A DNA stretch of 64,000 nucleotides, from positions 1 to 64,000 of the forward strand of contig NZ_JAAKEC010000007.1 of assembly GCF_011038975.1 (NCBI RefSeq). The letters are read 5' to 3'. The translations under genes and the position numbers were made by a program. Position 1 is the stretch's first letter, and the number at the start of each line of letters is the position of its first letter. This document shows, one piece after another, positions 18,059 to 28,285 of the stretch. The notes beneath the pieces were generated by a model. It was given only the letters and a program-made list of their open reading frames with translations, was not told the DNA's origin and did no database searches. Origin of the DNA: Adlercreutzia sp. ZJ176. Lineage in GTDB: Bacteria; Actinomycetota; Coriobacteriia; Coriobacteriales; Eggerthellaceae.

Positions 18059-19444
18059 CTACAAGGGAATGAAGGTGTTCACCATAACATAGGTGATGGG
18101 AGGAAGAGCAGCGAGAAAGAACACCGTGAGCGGGATACCCGCCTTCCAAAGCTGTGTCGTCGTGTAGCATCCCGTGCTGTAGGTGATCAGGTACAGGGCA
18201 TCGATCGAGGGAACGAGGAACGTAATCTGCGTCCAAATCGAAATGGCGAGGACCACGCAAAACGGATTCAGCCCTATGGTGTACGAAAGCGCTATCAGAC
18301 CAGGAGCAAGCATCACCACAACCGGAGGGCCAGACGGCACGCAAGACCTCAGAACGCAGATCACCACACTCACAATGTACAAGAAGGCAAGGGGACTCCA
18401 AGATGTAGCGTCTGACATCACGGATCCGACAACCCAGTCTAGCGCCTCGGTCGTGTTGAGGAAAACCGCCATCGCCATCAAACCATTTAGCATAAGAACC
18501 ATATCCCAAGGAACTCCCTCGTTGAAATCGCTCCAAGAGAGAAGCTCCACACCTGGTAAAAACATAATGCAAAGACCACATACGGCAACGAGAGTGCTGT
18601 CGAGAGGAGGGGTCCACGTGCTCGAGACCCACGCGACCATCATCACCACCAGGACGACAATCGCTTTGACATCGTAAGCACTTAGATGCCCCAGATTGTC
18701 AAAACGACCATTAATGTCCTCAACGCAGCTTTGATCGAGTTTCTCCGGGCGATATACAAACACAAGCACGACCCAAGAGACGGCCAAGACCATGCAAGCG
18801 AGAGGAACGCCGACGACCGCCCACTGAACAAAACTCACGCTCATGGCGAAATTACCGAGCAAGCTCATAATGGTGATGTTCGAAGGGGAGCCTATCGGCG
18901 TGGAGAACCCACCTGTCAAAGAAGCGATTGGGATCGCGATCATCAGGCATCGAACGAACCGCTCTGGCATCTTAGCTCCCCTGATGACGGGTAGCACGAT
19001 GCTCACCGCCAAAGCGCAAGCCGCAAGGTCGGACATGAACGCCGATACAATGGCAGATGAGAGCATGATGGCCAGCACGATCAAGCTCGACCTGTCCTGG
19101 CATACTCTGATGAACAATCCCATCAGACGTAGCGGTATAGTTGATTTCTTTACCACCGTCGCAAGCGCGAAAGCCGCGAGGAGGAAGAAGAACACCGAAC
19201 TGATGAAGGCTTGCCAAACCTCGTTGATGCTGTCCGCAACTCCGAGGAAATACAGCAGCACCATCGCGATCAGAGTTGAGACGAACTTCGGGCATACTTC
19301 CCCGATCCACGTGCAGATCACGAAGCCGAACAACGAGAGCACGATGAGGGCCTCCCTGCTCAAGCCCTCTGGCGGAGTGAGCATGCACCCGCACACCACG
19401 ATCGCAATCGCGAATATCAAGGACGCTATTCTCTTAACGTTCAT
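18059..19444 (-). CDS. DASS/SLC13-type anion symporter
   Basis: A 461-residue membrane protein with about 12 hydrophobic segments. The first half has GGFSTPIGSPSNI, the sodium- and substrate-binding SNT-like motif of the divalent anion:Na+ symporter family, and the second half has a matching SCVPSGPPVVV loop. The family takes up di- and tricarboxylates, sulfate or related anions. The ATG at 19444 follows GGGGAG. It starts 45 bp after the GPH-type carrier, so both belong to one operon behind the promoter at 21064-21163. Together with the DcuC-like gene at 4205 it suggests that the regulon handles an organic acid. Confidence 0.8.
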   Translation of the reverse strand: MNVKRIASLIFAIAIVVCGCMLTPPEGLSREALIVLSLFGFVICTWIGEVCPKFVSTLIAMVLLYFLGVADSINEVWQAFISSVFFFLLAAFALATVVKKSTIPLRLMGLFIRVCQDRSSLIVLAIMLSSAIVSAFMSDLAACALAVSIVLPVIRGAKMPERFVRCLMIAIPIASLTGGFSTPIGSPSNITIMSLLGNFAMSVSFVQWAVVGVPLACMVLAVSWVVLVFVYRPEKLDQSCVEDINGRFDNLGHLSAYDVKAIVVLVVMMVAWVSSTWTPPLDSTLVAVCGLCIMFLPGVELLSWSDFNEGVPWDMVLMLNGLMAMAVFLNTTEALDWVVGSVMSDATSWSPLAFLYIVSVVICVLRSCVPSGPPVVVMLAPGLIALSYTIGLNPFCVVLAISIWTQITFLVPSIDALYLITYSTGCYTTTQLWKAGIPLTVFFLAALPPITYVMVNTFIPL

Positions 19445-19489
19445 AATTCTCCCCAGCACAATGACTACCTCAGTTGCTCTAATGCCCCC

Positions 19490-20956
19490 TTAAAGCAACC
19501 CATCCCCTTCCAGGCGCTCCGAACGCAAGTTATCCCTGTCAGAGGAGTCAGACGTGACAGGGTCGCCTTGGAGCAGGCCCGCCTCGGTTAAGAATGCGCG
19601 TACGGGAACCATCTTGTCGTTGGTGAGTCGATTGGTAGCGAGAAGGATCGCTACGCCAACAGCTAGGCAGCATGCCGGTATCAGAAGCATGACGAAGGGC
19701 AAGCCGGCGATCGCCTCAGCAGTAACGTCAGCAGCGTCGTAGCCGATGACACTGAGGCCGACGCCAACTACCACACCAGAAAGCAAAATGCCAATTTTCG
19801 GAGCAAAGCCGAGCATAGCCATCAAGATACCGCGAACATCAGACTTATGCAGGTAGACACCGTAGTCAACAGCATCAGCATACAGTCCGAGTTGAGTGCT
19901 GTTGATGAAGGAAACAAATAGGAACCCTACGGACATCAGCACTATAAAAGTCATGCCATCGCCATTCACGAACAGAAAACAAGCGATCATGATGGTCATC
20001 AGGCCAACAAGGCCAACAAGGTAGAGCACCCACTTGTCGACGAAGCGAACGATGAACTGCGAGAGCAATGCACCTATGATGGCTGCAACGCCCGAAAGCG
20101 AAAAAAACACCGAAACCCATGCCATATCACCGAGGTAATAAGAGGCGTAGAAGGCAATAGCACCTGTGATACTCATCCATGCGAGGTATCGGAAGCCGTC
20201 CGCAAGGACGATGCCGAGCACAGGCGGCGTAGTAAAGAAAATCTTGAACATCTTGCCGACATCGGCATTTTTCTCAATTCTGGCGCCAGAACCCTCGTCC
20301 ACCACGGATTCAACCGGATAGAGCCTAAACAAGACGAGATGCACGGCAATGCACAAACCGCCGAACACTGCGACAGCAGCCAGATAACCTATATTGCTGC
20401 CAGCCCTGTCACCGCCGTTGAAGAACAGGATGACAGGAAGCATGATCAAACCCGTCAGAAACGACGCGAGAGCAGAAGCTTGACCTTTCTTGGTCGCGAA
20501 CATCGCACGCTCCTCAGCTGATCGAGGAGCCATCTGAGTCACGGAGTTCTGAGCTGTTATGAGGGTATTAATGCCGAACGCCGCTAAGCAGTACGCCATA
20601 CAGAGAAGCACGCCATTGACCGCAGTCTCGAACGGATAGATCATAAACATGAAGAAGAAGCAGACTGTGAGCCAAATCGGCGCAACCAGAACCCACGAGC
20701 GAAGCTTGCCCCAAGGCAGCTTAACTCTCTCGATGATGATGCCGACCAGCGGAATAGAGGCGAAGTCGACAACTTTGGAGACAATTAGAATGACAGCCAT
20801 CGTTCCTGTACCGATCATGGCCACGTCGGTCATGAAGAAGGACCAGTAGCTCTGATTGATATAGTTGAGCGCACTCCATGACATGATCGCAAGCATGTAC
20901 ACCAGCGGCAGGCCAGTGAAACTTGCGATCAGCGTGCTCTTTTTTTTGCTATCCAT
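19490..20956 (-). CDS. GPH/MelB-type MFS cation symporter
   Basis: A 488-residue carrier of the glycoside-pentoside-hexuronide:cation symporter type (MFS_2). It has 12 hydrophobic segments, an early motif with SKVVDFASIPLVG, in the place of the conserved KxxDxxxDP segment of MelB, and a long loop after helix 6. Substrates in the family are sugars, glucuronides and other organic compounds. The ATG at 20956 follows AGGGGG. It is the first gene behind the promoter at 21064-21163. Confidence 0.82.
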   Translation of the reverse strand: MDSKKKSTLIASFTGLPLVYMLAIMSWSALNYINQSYWSFFMTDVAMIGTGTMAVILIVSKVVDFASIPLVGIIIERVKLPWGKLRSWVLVAPIWLTVCFFFMFMIYPFETAVNGVLLCMAYCLAAFGINTLITAQNSVTQMAPRSAEERAMFATKKGQASALASFLTGLIMLPVILFFNGGDRAGSNIGYLAAVAVFGGLCIAVHLVLFRLYPVESVVDEGSGARIEKNADVGKMFKIFFTTPPVLGIVLADGFRYLAWMSITGAIAFYASYYLGDMAWVSVFFSLSGVAAIIGALLSQFIVRFVDKWVLYLVGLVGLMTIMIACFLFVNGDGMTFIVLMSVGFLFVSFINSTQLGLYADAVDYGVYLHKSDVRGILMAMLGFAPKIGILLSGVVVGVGLSVIGYDAADVTAEAIAGLPFVMLLIPACCLAVGVAILLATNRLTNDKMVPVRAFLTEAGLLQGDPVTSDSSDRDNLRSERLEGDGLL

Positions 20957-21063
20957 ATGACCCCCTGTGCAACGACAGAAAACACCCCCTCGACAGGCAG
21001 ACCTCCTTCGCGACAAGACCGCAGACGAAACGCCGCAAATGCCGCAGCAAGAACCGATGCCCG

Positions 21064-21163
21064 TGCTTTAACAGTATTCTGTCCAACAAGCCTGTTCAAG
21101 ACCTTGCAGTTGAATTGAATTGTCGCATTCTCGATCAGAAATCAAACATTCCCAAACCCAGCG
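21064..21163 (-). promoter_or_regulatory. Promoter element B, duplicate of 15251-15350
   Basis: On the minus strand -35 TTGAAC (21094-21099) and -10 TACTGT (21071-21076) are 17 bp apart and face the GPH/DASS operon. The upstream block with GGGAATG and GAAT-N6-ATTC matches element A position by position apart from scattered substitutions. The shared sequence continues through the promoter, so both operons are probably controlled by the same LysR protein. Confidence 0.7.
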
Positions 21164-21259
21164 CAAGTGATCGACGAGGAAACAATTGCAACTTCGACAA
21201 ATGTCGGAGAAAGTTCCCGAAGATCATGCCAAGCTGCAGGAACTACGAGACTACGGGAG

Positions 21260-21676
21260 CTACAGGAAATGCTCTACGTACTCTTGGGCGCTGAGACGCT
21301 TGATGCGGGATCGAGCGAACGCCTTCTCGTCGCGCGAGATGATGAAGTCGACTTGGGCGGTCTCTGCGCAGGCGCGCACGATGCCGTCCTCGAAGTCGGG
21401 CTCGTTCGAGGTGATGGCGGTGCGGCATGTCACCAGGTCGACGGGACACACGTCGAAGTCCTCCATGACGGCCTGGACGTAGAGGCGCGCGTCAGCCTCC
21501 CCCATGTGCTTCGTGAGGACGTAGTAGAGGTCCTTGAGCGAGGTGGCGCACACGCAGGCGGATACCTCGTAGTCGGCGACGGCTTCCGCGATGGCGGCGG
21601 CTGCGTCGAAGTTGGGGTGACGCGCCATGGCCAGATCAAGCATGACGTTCGTGTCTATGAGGAGCCTGTCACTCAT
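21260..21676 (-). CDS. PIN-domain toxin (VapC-like)
   Basis: A 138-residue PIN-domain protein, typically an Mg-dependent RNase toxin. The N-terminal RLLIDTNVMLDLA carries the first catalytic Asp (residue 8). Further acidic residues are in FEDGIVRACAE and DFIISRDEKAF near the C-terminus, as expected for the family. Its start overlaps the end of the antitoxin gene by 8 nt, the usual coupled order with antitoxin first. Confidence 0.88.
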   Translation of the reverse strand: MSDRLLIDTNVMLDLAMARHPNFDAAAAIAEAVADYEVSACVCATSLKDLYYVLTKHMGEADARLYVQAVMEDFDVCPVDLVTCRTAITSNEPDFEDGIVRACAETAQVDFIISRDEKAFARSRIKRLSAQEYVEHFL

Positions 21677-21950
21677 AGCGCGCCGCCAGCAGCTCCTTGA
21701 TCTGGGCGTCGCTCATGCGGCTCACCTCGCTCTCGCCGTGCTTGGCGGTAAGCTCCTTCATGGTCTCGATCCCCCGCCGGGGCTTCACCGCGCGCGGCGT
21801 GGGTGGGAGCTCGCCTGTCTCGCAGATGTAGTCCACGACCAACGTTCCGCAGTACTGCCCGAAGGACACGCCGTGCTCGCGCCGCGCGACGGAGTCGGCA
21901 AAGCGCAGCTTGCTCTCCTCAACGCGACTTGAAAACGTCCTGCTCGCCAT
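21669..21950 (-). CDS. RelB/RHH-type antitoxin
   Basis: A 93-residue protein that starts with a short strand-helix-helix region (RTFSSRVEESKLRFADSVARR) typical of ribbon-helix-helix antitoxins, and ends with a charged toxin-binding tail. The ATG at 21950 follows GGAAAGGAGG, and the longer upstream frame is rejected. It should repress its own operon and neutralise the PIN protein. A direct repeat GTTTACAAGTTTACA overlaps the promoter at 21978-22006 and is a likely operator. Confidence 0.75.
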   Translation of the reverse strand: MASRTFSSRVEESKLRFADSVARREHGVSFGQYCGTLVVDYICETGELPPTPRAVKPRRGIETMKELTAKHGESEVSRMSDAQIKELLAARYE

Positions 21951-21977
21951 GCATCGGCCTCCTTTCCGCTCGCCTGC

Positions 21978-22006
21978 AGTGTATCTCGGATGTGTAAACT
22001 TGTAAA
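21978..22006 (-). promoter_or_regulatory. Promoter and likely operator of the PIN toxin-antitoxin pair
   Basis: On the minus strand -35 TTTACA (22001-22006) and -10 TACACT (21978-21983) have a 17-bp spacer. Two GTTTACA repeats overlap the -35 box, a plausible antitoxin operator. Confidence 0.65.
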
Positions 22007-22049
22007 CAATAAAAATGTACGCCTGCACCAAACTACGACTCCTAGACGA

Positions 22050-22087
22050 AAGGCAGGCCAAGAGACGTCGTCCTCCAAGCCTGCCTT
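22050..22087 (-). terminator. Hairpin downstream of valS
   Basis: A perfect 9-bp inverted repeat (AAGGCAGGC / GCCTGCCTT) lies about 55 bp past the valS stop. It ends in TT then TCG on the minus strand, so it is a moderate terminator candidate. Confidence 0.55.
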
Positions 22088-22140
22088 CAGCAGCGCGGTC
22101 CTCACGCCTGCGTCACCCGTGAGCCCGCGCGCGCCCCGGG

Positions 22141-24822
22141 CTAGCCCAGCTCGGCGATCTGGTCGGCCAGACGCGCGAGCTTGTCGGTCAGCTCGGCGAG
22201 CTTGGCGCGGTCCTTCTCGATGATCTCGGGGGCCGCCTTCGCCAAAAAGCCCGGGTTCGAGAGCTTCTTCTCGAGCTTGGCCGCGTCCTTGGACAGCTTG
22301 CCCTGCTCGCGCGTCATGCGGGCGCGCTCTGCCTCGAAGTCGACGTGGCCGGAAAGGCAGGTGTACACCTCGAGGCCCGCGCCGAGCGCCACGGAGGACT
22401 CCGCGGGCTTCGCCACGTCCTCGCCCACCGCAAGCGAGCTCACGTTCGCCAGCGAGGTCACGAGGGCCGCCTGCGCCTCGAGCAGCGCCGCATCGTCCGC
22501 CGTCGCCTTCACCGCCACCGGCAGCGCCACCTTCGGCGAGATCCCGTAGCGCGAGCGCGCCGAGCGGATGGAGCCCACCACCTCGCACACCATGGCGATG
22601 GCGCGCTCGGCCTGCGGGTCGCGGTAGCGCGCGAGCTCGGCGGCGTCAGGCCACTCCGCGCCGATCAAAAGCTCGCCCTCGGCGCGTCCCGGCATCTGGC
22701 CGAACAGCTCCTCGGTCACGAACGGCATGATGGGGTGCAGAAGGCGCAGCACCTGGTCGAGCACGTACACGAGGTTGCGCTGGCAGGCCAGGCGGTCAGC
22801 CGGGTCAGCCGACTCGCCGAGGCGCGCCTTCGAGAACTCGATGTACCAGTCGCAGAACTCGTTCCAGACGAAGCCGTAGAGGGCGCGCGTGAGCTCGCCG
22901 AACTCGTAGGAATCGAACGCCGCGTCCACGTCGGCCACAAGCGCCGCCAGACGCGAGAAGATCCACTTGTCGGCGGGCGTGACGAGCTCGGGCGCGCCCG
23001 GCTCGAAGCCGTCGAGGTGCATGAGCACGAAGCGCGCGGCGTTGCGGATCTTGTTCGCGAAGTTGCGCGAGCTCTCGATCTTCTGGTAGTCGAAGCGCAT
23101 GGCCTGCGCGCCCGTGACCTGCAAAAGCAGACCGAAGCGCATGCCGTCGGCGCCGTAGTCCTCCATGAGCTTCACCGGGTCCACGCCGTTGCCGCGGCTC
23201 TTGCTCATGGGCTTGCCGTCGGCGCCCATGACCGTCGGGTGGATGATGACGTCCTTGAAGGGGATCTCGCCCGTGCAGTACATGGACGACATCACCATGC
23301 GCGCCACCCACAGGCCCATGATGTCGCGCGCGGTGGAGAGCACCTGCGTCGGGTAGTGCGCGGCCAGCTCAGGCGCGTCCATGCCCGCGTCGGCCCAGCC
23401 CTGCGTGGCGAAGGGCCACAGCTGGCTCGAGAACCACGTGTCGAGCACGTCCTCGTCCTGGCGCACCTCGGCCCCGCACTCGGGGCAGGCGTCCGCGCCG
23501 TCGACGCACGCGTCCTGCCAGCCGCACGCGTCGCAGTAGTACATGGGGATCTGGTGGCCCCACCACAGCTGGCGCGAGATGCACCAGTCCTTGAGGTTGG
23601 CCAGCCAGTCGAGGTAGACCTGCTTCCAGCGCTCGGGGTGGAACGTGATCCGACCGTTCTCCACCACCTCGGCGGCGCGCTTCTTCAGGCCGTCCACGGC
23701 CACGAACCACTGCTCGGACAGCCACGGCTCGAGCGTGCTGTGGCAGCGGTAGCAGTGCATGACGGAGTGGTCGTGGTCCTCCACGGCCTCGAGCAGGCCG
23801 AGCTCGTCGAACGCGGCCACCACGGCCTCGCGCGCCTCGTCGCGGCTCATGCCGGAGAACCTCCCGAAGCCCTCCACCACGTGCGCCGTCTCGTCGAAGA
23901 TGTTGATCTTGGGCAGGCCCGCGCGCTCGCCCATGGCGAAGTCGTTGGGGTCGTGCGCCGGCGTGACCTTCACGCAGCCCGTGCCGAAGGAGGCGTCCAC
24001 GTAGAAGTCGGCGAACACGGGGATCTCGCGGTCCACGAGCGGCAGGCGCACCTTCGCGCCCGCTGCCACGAGGTTCTTGTAGCGCTCGTCTGAGGGGCTC
24101 ACCGCCACGCCCGTGTCGCCGAGCATGGTCTCGGGGCGTGTGGTGGCCACCACGATGTACTCAACGCCGTCGACGGGCTCCACGAGCGGGTAGCGCAGAT
24201 GCCACAGGTGCCCCGCCTCGTCCTCGTACTCGGCCTCGTCGTCAGCGATGGCCGTGGTGCAGTGCGGGCACCAGTTCACGATGCGCTTGCCGCGGTACAC
24301 GATGCCGTCGTGGTACCAATCGCAGAACACCTGGCGCACGGCGCGCGAGAACTCGGGGCTCATGGTGAACTGCTCGTCGGCGTAGTCGCATGAGCAGCCC
24401 ATGGCGGCGATCTGGCTCACGATGCGCCCGCCGTAGTCGCGCCGCCACTCCTGGCACGCCTCGATGAACGCCTCGCGCCCGATCTCGCGGCGGTTGATGC
24501 CCTGCTCGGCGAGGTGCTTGTCCACCTTGGTCTGCGTGGCGATGCCCGCATGGTCGGTGCCGAGGATCCAGCGCGTCTGGTAGCCGCGCATGCGCGCGCG
24601 GCGGATGCAGGCGTCCTGGATGGTGTCGTTGAGGGCATGGCCCATGTGCAGCACGCCCGTGACGTTCGGCGGCGGGATGACGATAGTGTACGAGTCGTCC
24701 TTGTGCGCGCCGAAGCCCGGCGTGCGCTGGAAGTACCCCGCGTCGCGCCATGCCTCGAACAGCGGGCGCTCATGCGCCGCGAAGTCGTAGTCGATCTTCT
24801 TCTCCTGCGTGTTGTCTGCCAT
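22141..24822 (-). CDS. valS: Valyl-tRNA synthetase
   Basis: An 893-residue class I synthetase that charges tRNA-Val. It has the HIGH-type signature PPNVTGVLHMGHALND near residue 40-55, an editing (CP1) insertion, the KMSKS-type signature KPMSKSRGNGVDP, an anticodon-binding domain, and a C-terminal coiled-coil (from about residue 825). Length is normal. ATG at 24822 has GAAAGAG upstream. An alternative ATG five codons earlier (24837) has poorer spacing. A promoter and a leader hairpin lie upstream. Confidence 0.97.
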   Translation of the reverse strand: MADNTQEKKIDYDFAAHERPLFEAWRDAGYFQRTPGFGAHKDDSYTIVIPPPNVTGVLHMGHALNDTIQDACIRRARMRGYQTRWILGTDHAGIATQTKVDKHLAEQGINRREIGREAFIEACQEWRRDYGGRIVSQIAAMGCSCDYADEQFTMSPEFSRAVRQVFCDWYHDGIVYRGKRIVNWCPHCTTAIADDEAEYEDEAGHLWHLRYPLVEPVDGVEYIVVATTRPETMLGDTGVAVSPSDERYKNLVAAGAKVRLPLVDREIPVFADFYVDASFGTGCVKVTPAHDPNDFAMGERAGLPKINIFDETAHVVEGFGRFSGMSRDEAREAVVAAFDELGLLEAVEDHDHSVMHCYRCHSTLEPWLSEQWFVAVDGLKKRAAEVVENGRITFHPERWKQVYLDWLANLKDWCISRQLWWGHQIPMYYCDACGWQDACVDGADACPECGAEVRQDEDVLDTWFSSQLWPFATQGWADAGMDAPELAAHYPTQVLSTARDIMGLWVARMVMSSMYCTGEIPFKDVIIHPTVMGADGKPMSKSRGNGVDPVKLMEDYGADGMRFGLLLQVTGAQAMRFDYQKIESSRNFANKIRNAARFVLMHLDGFEPGAPELVTPADKWIFSRLAALVADVDAAFDSYEFGELTRALYGFVWNEFCDWYIEFSKARLGESADPADRLACQRNLVYVLDQVLRLLHPIMPFVTEELFGQMPGRAEGELLIGAEWPDAAELARYRDPQAERAIAMVCEVVGSIRSARSRYGISPKVALPVAVKATADDAALLEAQAALVTSLANVSSLAVGEDVAKPAESSVALGAGLEVYTCLSGHVDFEAERARMTREQGKLSKDAAKLEKKLSNPGFLAKAAPEIIEKDRAKLAELTDKLARLADQIAELG

Positions 24823-24896
24823 GTCGTGCTCTTTCATGCTCTTGCGCGCAGATGCGGTTGCGAGCTGCCCCGCGCCTCGCCACGCGCCCCAACGAA

Positions 24897-24926
24897 AAGC
24901 GGGCTTCCGCCAAGGCCAGCCCGCTT
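24897..24926 (-). terminator. Leader hairpin upstream of valS
   Basis: A 9-bp stem (AAGCGGGCT / AGCCCGCTT) with a 12-nt loop, followed by TTCG, lies between the valS promoter and its start codon. It could act as an attenuator. No T-box or leader-peptide signature was found. Confidence 0.4.
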
Positions 24927-24943
24927 GAAAAGTAGCTTTCGCC

Positions 24944-24971
24944 ATTATGGCACATATCGCCCCGCGATCAA
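24944..24971 (-). promoter_or_regulatory. valS promoter
   Basis: On the minus strand -35 TTGATC (24966-24971) and -10 CATAAT (24944-24949) have a 16-bp spacer, about 120 bp upstream of the valS start. Confidence 0.65.
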
Positions 24972-25033
24972 CCCGGCAACCCCACCCGGGCAGCAACCAC
25001 ATCCGCCAAAGCCAGAAAGCGAAAGACGCTCGT

Positions 25034-25375
25034 CTAAATCCCGAACACGGCGCCGATGGCGTCCAGCACCAGAGACATGGTCATCGAATCGATCGCAGAG
25101 CCGAGATGCTTGACTCCCCGGGCGGGATTGTCGAGGTCGATGGCCCTCATCTGCTCAACGCAGACGCAGCCCTCGGCAACGTTGCCTGGCGCCAACTCGA
25201 TATGCAGCGGATGCCCGTTTGTCGCAGACGTGATCGGGCAGACCACCACAAGGCTCGACACGACATTGTTGAAATACCCGACGCTCACGACCAGTGCAGG
25301 TCGGCGCTTCTGCGGCTCATGGCCAACGGTCGGGTTAAAGTTGACCTCAATGATATCTCCCTGCTCGAACAGCAT
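25034..25375 (-). CDS. mazF: MazF/PemK-type endoribonuclease toxin
   Basis: A 113-residue toxin with the PemK/MazF fold: an N-terminal GDIIEVNFNPTVGHEPQKRRPALVVS (the basic loop that contacts RNA), a central VVCPITSATNGHPLHIEL strand, and a C-terminal helix. These proteins cleave mRNA at short specific sequences. The start overlaps the antitoxin stop by 1 nt (TGATG). Confidence 0.93.
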   Translation of the reverse strand: MLFEQGDIIEVNFNPTVGHEPQKRRPALVVSVGYFNNVVSSLVVVCPITSATNGHPLHIELAPGNVAEGCVCVEQMRAIDLDNPARGVKHLGSAIDSMTMSLVLDAIGAVFGI

Positions 25376-25656
25376 CAGTCAACCACCTCGGCTCCGACGT
25401 CGGGTCCTCCCCACTCCTCGCCAACCCTCTCGCCAGACCAGCCAGCGCACAGCTCCTCCATGGAGACCTTACGGCTTCTCCGATACCCATCATCAGGCTT
25501 CTCAAAGGTGAGAACGACTTCTGATTTCGCTTGGTCAGCCCTGATGCTGACCGCAGATCCGACCTGGATCCCGATCAGCTCGCATATGTCTTTCGGGATC
25601 CTAACCCCTTGGCTATTCCCCCACTTGGCCAAAGTTCCCGTTGCGGTAGGCGTCAT
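25375..25656 (-). CDS. mazE: MazE/AbrB-type antitoxin
   Basis: A 93-residue antitoxin. The N-terminal swapped-hairpin AbrB domain is clear (TGTLAKWGNSQGVRIPKDI, then IGIQVGSAVSIRAD). The C-terminal part is acidic and Trp-containing, as expected for the toxin-binding tail. It precedes and overlaps mazF. Palindromes around its promoter indicate autoregulation. Confidence 0.92.
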   Translation of the reverse strand: MTPTATGTLAKWGNSQGVRIPKDICELIGIQVGSAVSIRADQAKSEVVLTFEKPDDGYRRSRKVSMEELCAGWSGERVGEEWGGPDVGAEVVD

Positions 25657-25674
25657 GGCGCGCTCCCTTCGGTA

Positions 25675-25723
25675 TGGATATCCATGTCTATCCTTATTGT
25701 ATTTCCTGGATAGCCGTTGTCAA
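25675..25723 (-). promoter_or_regulatory. mazEF promoter with operator palindromes
   Basis: On the minus strand -35 TTGACA (25718-25723) and -10 TACAAT (25696-25701) have a 16-bp spacer. A perfect palindrome TGGATATCCA (25675-25684) lies between the -10 and the start codon, and a CTATCC/GGATAG pair flanks the -10. This is a strong MazE-type autoregulatory operator. Confidence 0.8.
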
Positions 25724-25830
25724 TCGAGGGGAATGGTTAGCCCGCGTCATAATGATGGGGATAGAGCAAAGCTATGGCGTTATCAGCAAGCGCGCGTAAG
25801 CGCGCTCTGCACTTTAAAGCGAGCGCGAAC

Positions 25831-25866
25831 AAAAAAAGGCGGCGAACCCCTGATGGGTCCGCCGCC
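25831..25866 (-). terminator. Terminator of the clpX transcript
   Basis: A 7-bp GC-only stem (GGCGGCG / CGCCGCC, 15-nt loop) is followed by seven T residues on the minus strand, about 100 bp past the clpX stop. The remaining bases between mazE and clpX hold only short direct repeats (for example GCGCCCCTGCGCAAACGC twice near 25930-25965). Confidence 0.92.
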
Positions 25867-25969
25867 TCAAGCGCTCTTCACGCCGCAGGAGCAGCTCTTC
25901 ACGCCGCAGTCAGGCGGCCGCAGCGCCCCTGCGCAAACGCCACGGCGCCCCTGCGCAAACGCCGCCCGC

Positions 25970-27373
<1,404 letters not shown>

Positions 27374-27403
27374 GTGATTGGTTTCCGCTCGTTGACGTGG
27401 GCG

Positions 27404-28021
27404 TTAAGCGCCGTGGTGGGTGATGATCTGGTCGACCAGGCCGTAGGCCTGCGCCTCCTCGGCGGTGAGCCAGTTGTCGCGCTCGCAGTCGACGTGCACC
27501 TGCTCCTGGGGCTTGCCGCAGTGCTTCGCGATGATGCCCTCGAGGCGGTCGCGCGTCTTCTTGATCTCGTCGGCCATGATCTGGATGTCGCTCTGCTGCG
27601 TGTGGCCGTCGCCGGTGCCGCCCATGGGCTGGTGCATCATGACCTGCGCGTTCGGCAGGATGAAGCGCTTTGAGGGCGCGCCGCCGGTGAGCAGCGGCAC
27701 CGCCATGGAGGCCGCCATGCCCAAGCAGATGGTGGACACGTCGCACTTGACGAACTGCATGGTGTCGTAGATGGCCAGGCCCGCCGACACGCTGCCGCCC
27801 GGCGAGTTGATGTAGAGCGAGATGTCCTTCTCGGGGTCGGCGCTCTCGAGGTGCAGAAGCTGGGCTACCACCGAGTTGGCCACGTGGTCGTCGATGGGCT
27901 CGCCCAGAAAGATGATGCGGTCGTTGAGCAGGCGCGAGTAGATGTCATAGCTGCGCTCGCCGCGCGGCGACTGCTCGATGACGTAGGGAATGAGCGCGTT
28001 GCTCACTCGTTCGATGCCCAT
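27404..28021 (-). CDS. clpP: ATP-dependent Clp protease proteolytic subunit ClpP
   Basis: A 205-residue serine protease subunit. The catalytic triad is visible: Ser in [10 protein letters not shown], His in [10 protein letters not shown], and Asp in CERDNWL. The N-terminal segment ([22 protein letters not shown]) is typical. ATG at 28021 follows AGTGAGGA. It forms a barrel peptidase with ClpX. Confidence 0.97.
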   Translation of the reverse strand: MGIERVSNALIPYVIEQSPRGERSYDIYSRLLNDRIIFLGEPIDDHVANSVVAQLLHLESADPEKDISLYINSPGGSVSAGLAIYDTMQFVKCDVSTICLGMAASMAVPLLTGGAPSKRFILPNAQVMMHQPMGGTGDGHTQQSDIQIMADEIKKTRDRLEGIIAKHCGKPQEQVHVDCERDNWLTAEEAQAYGLVDQIITHHGA

Positions 28022-28205
28022 GGTTCCTCACTTTCGTACGCTTTCGGCCCGCCCGCCGGCGCATGCGCCGCATCGCAGCGCGCGTGAAGCGATGCTCCAT
28101 GGCGCGGTGCGGCGCAGGTCAGACGGCAGGCCCTCAATAGTTCACCTGACATAGTGATGGAGCGGACGCGCATGCGCAAGACGCGAACAGGAAACGAACA
28201 CAGCA

Positions 28206-28245
28206 GAAGGCCGTCTGGGGCAGGTGAGCGCCCCAGACGGCCTTC
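28206..28245 (-). terminator. Strong hairpin between tig and clpP
   Basis: A perfect 16-bp inverted repeat with an 8-nt loop lies 40 bp after the tig stop. There is no T-run on the minus strand, so it may be a terminator, an mRNA-processing signal or a stabilising hairpin that sets different tig and clpPX levels. Confidence 0.6.
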
Positions 28246-28285
28246 ATGGCATCAGGCGTCAGACGCAGGCGCGACGGCGCCGCGG

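Noticed and set aside
22345-24093. 582-codon plus-strand frame opposite valS
   Set aside because: Shadow of valS with Arg/His/Val-rich nonsense composition.
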